NCBI GenBank assembly: GCA_903939765.1
Contig: CAJAIK010000051.1
Span: forward strand, 1 to 49,171
Origin: an uncultured Chlorobiaceae bacterium
GTDB lineage: Bacteria; Bacteroidota; Chlorobiia; Chlorobiales; Chlorobiaceae
DNA length: 49,171 nt
Direction of reading: 5' to 3'
Shown: positions 45,708-49,171 of the stretch, piece after piece
How the letters are laid out: each line of letters begins with the position of its first letter
How positions within the stretch are numbered: position 1 is the first letter of the stretch
Program-made: the position numbers and the translations under genes
Notes under the pieces: model-generated
What the model saw: the letters and a program-made list of their open reading frames with translations, nothing else
Told to the model about the DNA's origin: nothing
The model's database searches: none

Positions 45708-48629
45708 ATGCCCATACCCTCCGAACATAAAACCGTCCAGGCCCGCATTCTTGCCTACGCGCAAAACGTCGGATGGACCGTTGTTCCCCGCGAGGAAGCG
45801 GAGAGGCGGCGCGGGTTTGATCCAGAGCTACCGTCTGTCGAGCGAGCCAGAAACCTCTCGCTCTTTTTCGACGATCTGTTCGACGCCAAGGTTCGGGAGT
45901 TCAACCCGTGCTATTCCGAGGCCGAGGGCGCCCTGCTCGGACAGTTCCGCCATCTTCATGCAGATATTTACGGCAACCGGGAATTTGTGGAGCACCTGCG
46001 CAATCGGGGCAAGTTCTTCGACCATGAAGAAAACCGTGAGCGCGACCTGATCCTGATCGATTACGATGAACCGGCGCGGAACGTTTACGAAGTTACCGAG
46101 GAGTGGGCCTTTCACAACGGCCACTACGGCACGCGGGAGGATGTTGTTTTTCTCATCAACGGCATCCCGGTGCTGGTGATCGAGTGCAAGAATGCCGGCA
46201 AGGAGGAGGCGATTGCCCTCGGGGTTGATCAGATCCGCCGATACCATCGTGAAACGCCTGAGCTGTTCGTGTCGCAGCAGCTATATACTGCCACCGACGC
46301 CATCGGTTTTTCCTATGGGGTGAGTTGGAACACGGTGCGGCGGAACATTTTCAATTGGAAGGACGGGGAGCTTGGCAAGCTGGAGGCGAAGGTGAAGAGC
46401 TTCTGCGCCATCCCGCAGGTGCTCGACTTCCTGAAAGAGTACATCCTCTTTGCCGAGAAGGACGAGGAGCTGAACAAATACATCCTGCGTCAGCACCAGA
46501 CCGGCGCGGTGGAGCAGGTGGTCAGGCGCGCCCTTGATCCCGCTCGCAGACGCGGTCTCGTCTGGCATACCCAGGGGAGCGGCAAGACCTTCACCATGAT
46601 CAAGGCTGCGGAGCTGCTCTTTCGCGCACCGGATGCAGAGAAGCCGACCATCCTTCTGATGATCGACCGGAACGAGCTGGAAGACCAGATGCTCAAAAAT
46701 CTTGCTGCGCTGGGGCTGGGCAATCTGGAACATGCCACCAGCATTACCCGGCTCAATAAGCTGTTGCGCGACGACTACCGGGGCATCATTGTCTCCATGA
46801 TCCACAAGTTCCGTGATATGCCTGCCAATATCAACACCCGCACAAACATCTATGTCCTGATCGACGAGGCGCACCGCACAACGGGTGGTGATCTGGGTAA
46901 CTTCCTCATGGCCGGGCTGCCGAACGCCAGTTACATCGGTTTTACCGGTACCCCGGTTGACAAGACCGTCTACGGCAAGGGTACCTTCAAGACCTTCGGC
47001 TGCGAAGATGACAAAGGCTACCTGCACAAGTATTCCATTGCCGAGAGCATTGGCGACGGCACGACGCTGCCGCTCTACTACGCTCTTGCCCCGAACGAGA
47101 TGCTGGTGCCGCATGAAATCCTCGACAAGGAGTTCCTTTCCCTGGCCGAAGCCGAGGGTGTTGCCGATATCGAGGAGCTGAACAAAATCCTTGATCGGGC
47201 GGTGAACCTGAAGAACTTCCTCAAGGGCAAAGCGTGCATTCGGGAGGTGGCCCGATTTGTTGCGGATCACTACCGGGAAAATGTTGAGCCGCTGGGGTAC
47301 AAGGCTTTTCTGGTCGGCGTCGACCGCGAGGCCTGCGCCCTCTATAAACATGCGCTGGATCAGTTCCTGCCTCCAGAATATTCCGAGGTCGTCTACACCG
47401 GCAACAACAATGACTCTGCACTGCTCAAGGAGTTTCACCTCGACCCCAAAAAGGAGCGGCAGATCCGCAAGAGCTTTGGCAAACTCGACCAGCAGCCGAA
47501 GATCCTGATCGTCACAGAGAAACTGCTCACCGGCTTCGACGCGCCCGTGCTCTATGCGATCTATCTCGACAAGCCGATGCGCGACCATACCCTGCTGCAG
47601 GCCATCGCAAGGGTGAACCGTCCCTATGAAAACGAGTTGCTGGAGATGGTGAAGCCGCACGGCTTTGTGCTCGATTTTGTTGGTATTTTCGACAAGCTGG
47701 AGAAGGCGCTCTGTTTCGACAGCGAAGAGATTAATGCCATCGTCAAGGATATCAAGCTCCTGAAGGTGCTGTTCCGGAACAAGATGGAGCAGCAGGCCCC
47801 TGGATACCTTGGGCTGATTGAACGGAACTTTGACGACAGGGATGTCGATACCCTGATCGAGCACTTCCGCGATCCGGAACGGCGCAAGGCCTTTTTCAAG
47901 GAGTACAAGGAGATCGAGATGCTCTACGAAATCATCTCCCCTGATGCCTTTCTGCGCCCCTTCATCGATGATTACAGCTCTCTTTCGGCGATGTATGCTG
48001 TTGTGAGAAATGCCTATACCCGGCGCGTTATGGTCGATCGCGCATTTCAGAGAAAGACCAGTGAGCTGGTTCAGAAGTATGTCGGAAGCAGTTCCATTCA
48101 GCCTGTCAGCGAAATACTGGAAATCAACGAAGAGACCGTAAGGTATATTGCCAACCGCAGAGGCGGAGATGGGAAAAAGGTCATTAACCTGGTCAAGAGT
48201 ATTGAAAAAATAGCGGAAGATGAGAGCGATGACCCGTATCTGATCGCCATGGCCGAGCGGGCTCAGGCGGTACAGCAGAGTTTTGAGGATCGCCAGACCA
48301 GCACGGCTGAAGCGCTGGATACATTATTGAGGGAAGTTGAGGCGAACGAGGCTCGAAAAAGGGAGCAGGCAGAGAAGGGCTTTGACGGGCTGACCTACTT
48401 TGTCTATCGTACGCTCCTTGATGCACAGATAGAAAACCCGGAAGAGGTGAGCCGCAGGATCAGGCAGGCCTTCATCGAGTTTCCCAACTGGAAAAAGAGT
48501 GAAAATTCCCTGCGCGAATTGCGCAAGAAGGTGACCTTCGCCGTTCTTGCCCATAGTGATGACCTGGAGCAGGTGACGGCTCTGGTGGAGCAGCTTTTCA
48601 GGCTGCTTGAAAAGGCAAACAGGATATAA
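45708..48629 (+). CDS. hsdR: Type I restriction-modification system, restriction/translocase subunit
   Basis: ATP-dependent translocase-endonuclease of 973 residues, full length. The N-terminal PD-(D/E)xK nuclease shows [10 protein letters not shown] (Glu159, Lys161). The SF2 helicase motor has Walker A QGSGKT (289-294), DEAH-type IDEAHRT (386-389 DEAH) and FTGTPVDK. The second motor domain has [20 protein letters not shown] and [10 protein letters not shown] (motif VI). The C-terminal helical region binds the methylase. It is separated from hsdMS by the ABC-3C genes, the truncated hsdR start and the deaminase gene. A metallopeptidase gene follows 4 bases later. Confidence 0.96.
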   Translation: MPIPSEHKTVQARILAYAQNVGWTVVPREEAERRRGFDPELPSVERARNLSLFFDDLFDAKVREFNPCYSEAEGALLGQFRHLHADIYGNREFVEHLRNRGKFFDHEENRERDLILIDYDEPARNVYEVTEEWAFHNGHYGTREDVVFLINGIPVLVIECKNAGKEEAIALGVDQIRRYHRETPELFVSQQLYTATDAIGFSYGVSWNTVRRNIFNWKDGELGKLEAKVKSFCAIPQVLDFLKEYILFAEKDEELNKYILRQHQTGAVEQVVRRALDPARRRGLVWHTQGSGKTFTMIKAAELLFRAPDAEKPTILLMIDRNELEDQMLKNLAALGLGNLEHATSITRLNKLLRDDYRGIIVSMIHKFRDMPANINTRTNIYVLIDEAHRTTGGDLGNFLMAGLPNASYIGFTGTPVDKTVYGKGTFKTFGCEDDKGYLHKYSIAESIGDGTTLPLYYALAPNEMLVPHEILDKEFLSLAEAEGVADIEELNKILDRAVNLKNFLKGKACIREVARFVADHYRENVEPLGYKAFLVGVDREACALYKHALDQFLPPEYSEVVYTGNNNDSALLKEFHLDPKKERQIRKSFGKLDQQPKILIVTEKLLTGFDAPVLYAIYLDKPMRDHTLLQAIARVNRPYENELLEMVKPHGFVLDFVGIFDKLEKALCFDSEEINAIVKDIKLLKVLFRNKMEQQAPGYLGLIERNFDDRDVDTLIEHFRDPERRKAFFKEYKEIEMLYEIISPDAFLRPFIDDYSSLSAMYAVVRNAYTRRVMVDRAFQRKTSELVQKYVGSSSIQPVSEILEINEETVRYIANRRGGDGKKVINLVKSIEKIAEDESDDPYLIAMAERAQAVQQSFEDRQTSTAEALDTLLREVEANEARKREQAEKGFDGLTYFVYRTLLDAQIENPEEVSRRIRQAFIEFPNWKKSENSLRELRKKVTFAVLAHSDDLEQVTALVEQLFRLLEKANRI

Positions 48630-48633
48630 GGTG

Positions 48634-48969
48634 ATGGCAGTACTGGATCAAAAACGAGCGTTTAAAAAACGCACTTATCAATGGGCAGAAAAACTTGATG
48701 TCAAGGTGGCATGGCTTGGTATGCGCATGATGCGGAATAAATGGGCATCCTGTTCCACCAATGGCCACATGAACTTTAATGTCGAATTGCTGGTGCTCGA
48801 CCCTGAACTCTGGGATTATGTCATTGTACACGAACTGCTCCATTTTTTCGTCCCCAACCACGGCAAGCTCTGGAAGAGCCTGATGCGGCTTCACCTGGGC
48901 GAGTATGAGCCGTATGAAGCAGAGTTAAAGAAGTTGGCACGTATCAAGCCGCCGCAGCGGACACGCTGA
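48634..48969 (+). CDS. Small M48/YgjP-like zinc metallopeptidase
   Basis: Protein of 111 residues with the zinc motif HELLH (66-70) in DYVIVHELLHFFVPNHGKLW, and the strand SCSTNGHMNFNVELLVLDPE typical of YgjP (DUF45) proteins. It is about half the length of ordinary YgjP proteins and lacks their N-terminal part. Compact versions are commonly encoded right after hsdR in type I operons. It starts 4 bases after the hsdR stop, so co-expression is likely. The ATG at 48634 is chosen; a GTG at 48631 is possible. The target protein is unknown. Confidence 0.85.
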   Translation: MAVLDQKRAFKKRTYQWAEKLDVKVAWLGMRMMRNKWASCSTNGHMNFNVELLVLDPELWDYVIVHELLHFFVPNHGKLWKSLMRLHLGEYEPYEAELKKLARIKPPQRTR

Positions 48970-49171
48970 CGCACTCTCATCCTGAAAGGGCCCCTTATTC
49001 GCCGATAATCTTGATGAGCACCCGTTTTTTTCCTGAGTTGTGCCACTTTTTGAAAATCTGCCGACCCGAAAAATTAAGTCATTTTTTTCTTTGTGGTTAG
49101 CATTTTCTGATTTCCGAGTTTTCGCACTAATGGTATCTTGCGTCCATGCGCGGAGACTTGACAATCAGAAC

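Noticed and set aside
46281-47864. A very long minus-strand open frame opposite hsdR
   Set aside because: It is the antisense shadow of a G+C-rich hsdR; the plus-strand protein has all motifs. The same applies to long frames opposite hsdM and katG.

Overview
The window looks like a chromosomal segment of a green sulfur bacterium (Chlorobiaceae, Chlorobium/Pelodictyon-like). The pointers are a bacteriochlorophyll-type geranylgeranyl reductase, a stand-alone atpD-atpC pair with a short epsilon subunit, GTP-dependent PEP carboxykinase, the single-chain glycyl-tRNA synthetase, and weak or absent Shine-Dalgarno sites at many housekeeping starts. Species cannot be fixed from the sequence alone.

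Region 1 (about 1-17.5 kb) is mostly housekeeping. It holds RNase G/E, dapD and an S41 protease on the plus strand. On the minus strand follow a glyS-bchP-Ycf49-like run, clpS, an LD-carboxypeptidase, atpD-atpC and tRNA-Thr(CGU). Then come a TlpA-like thioredoxin and pckG, each next to a clear intrinsic terminator, then a dodecin, an acetate/succinate (SatP/YaaH) transporter and an MFS exporter.

Region 2 (17.5-21.1 kb) is scrambled accessory DNA. A Rieske-flavodoxin fusion gene is followed by a gene graveyard bracketed by two 129-bp direct repeats. Between the repeats lie an internally deleted hsdM fragment, an ImmA/IrrE-like fragment, an intact small CopG-like antitoxin with only the tail of its partner, an intact peptidoglycan amidase, an attC-like site and a frameshifted integron-integrase C-terminus.

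Region 3 (21.1-34.2 kb) starts with a tripartite efflux operon (tolC-usp-emrA-emrB) behind a good sigma-54 promoter, divergent from a sigma-54 activator gene. After it come a papain-like protease paired with a chagasin-like inhibitor, an aminotransferase, an ACT-domain protein and katG.

Region 4 (34.5-49.0 kb) is a defence island: a TMEM175-type channel, a Fic protein, an integrase relic, then hsdM, two small winged-helix ORFs, hsdS, a DUF4297-like nuclease, an ABC-3C middle component and an SMC-like ABC ATPase. All seven are joined by ATGA stop/start overlaps, so a complete ABC three-component system appears to be built into a type I restriction-modification operon. The operon then runs into a truncated hsdR start, a striking RibD-like deaminase / GHKL ATPase / winged-helix fusion protein, a 62-bp tandem repeat with hairpins, an intact hsdR and a small M48 metallopeptidase. 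The deaminase fusion and the embedded ABC-3C module are the best candidates for new or poorly described biology. All family assignments come from reading motifs; no database search was run.
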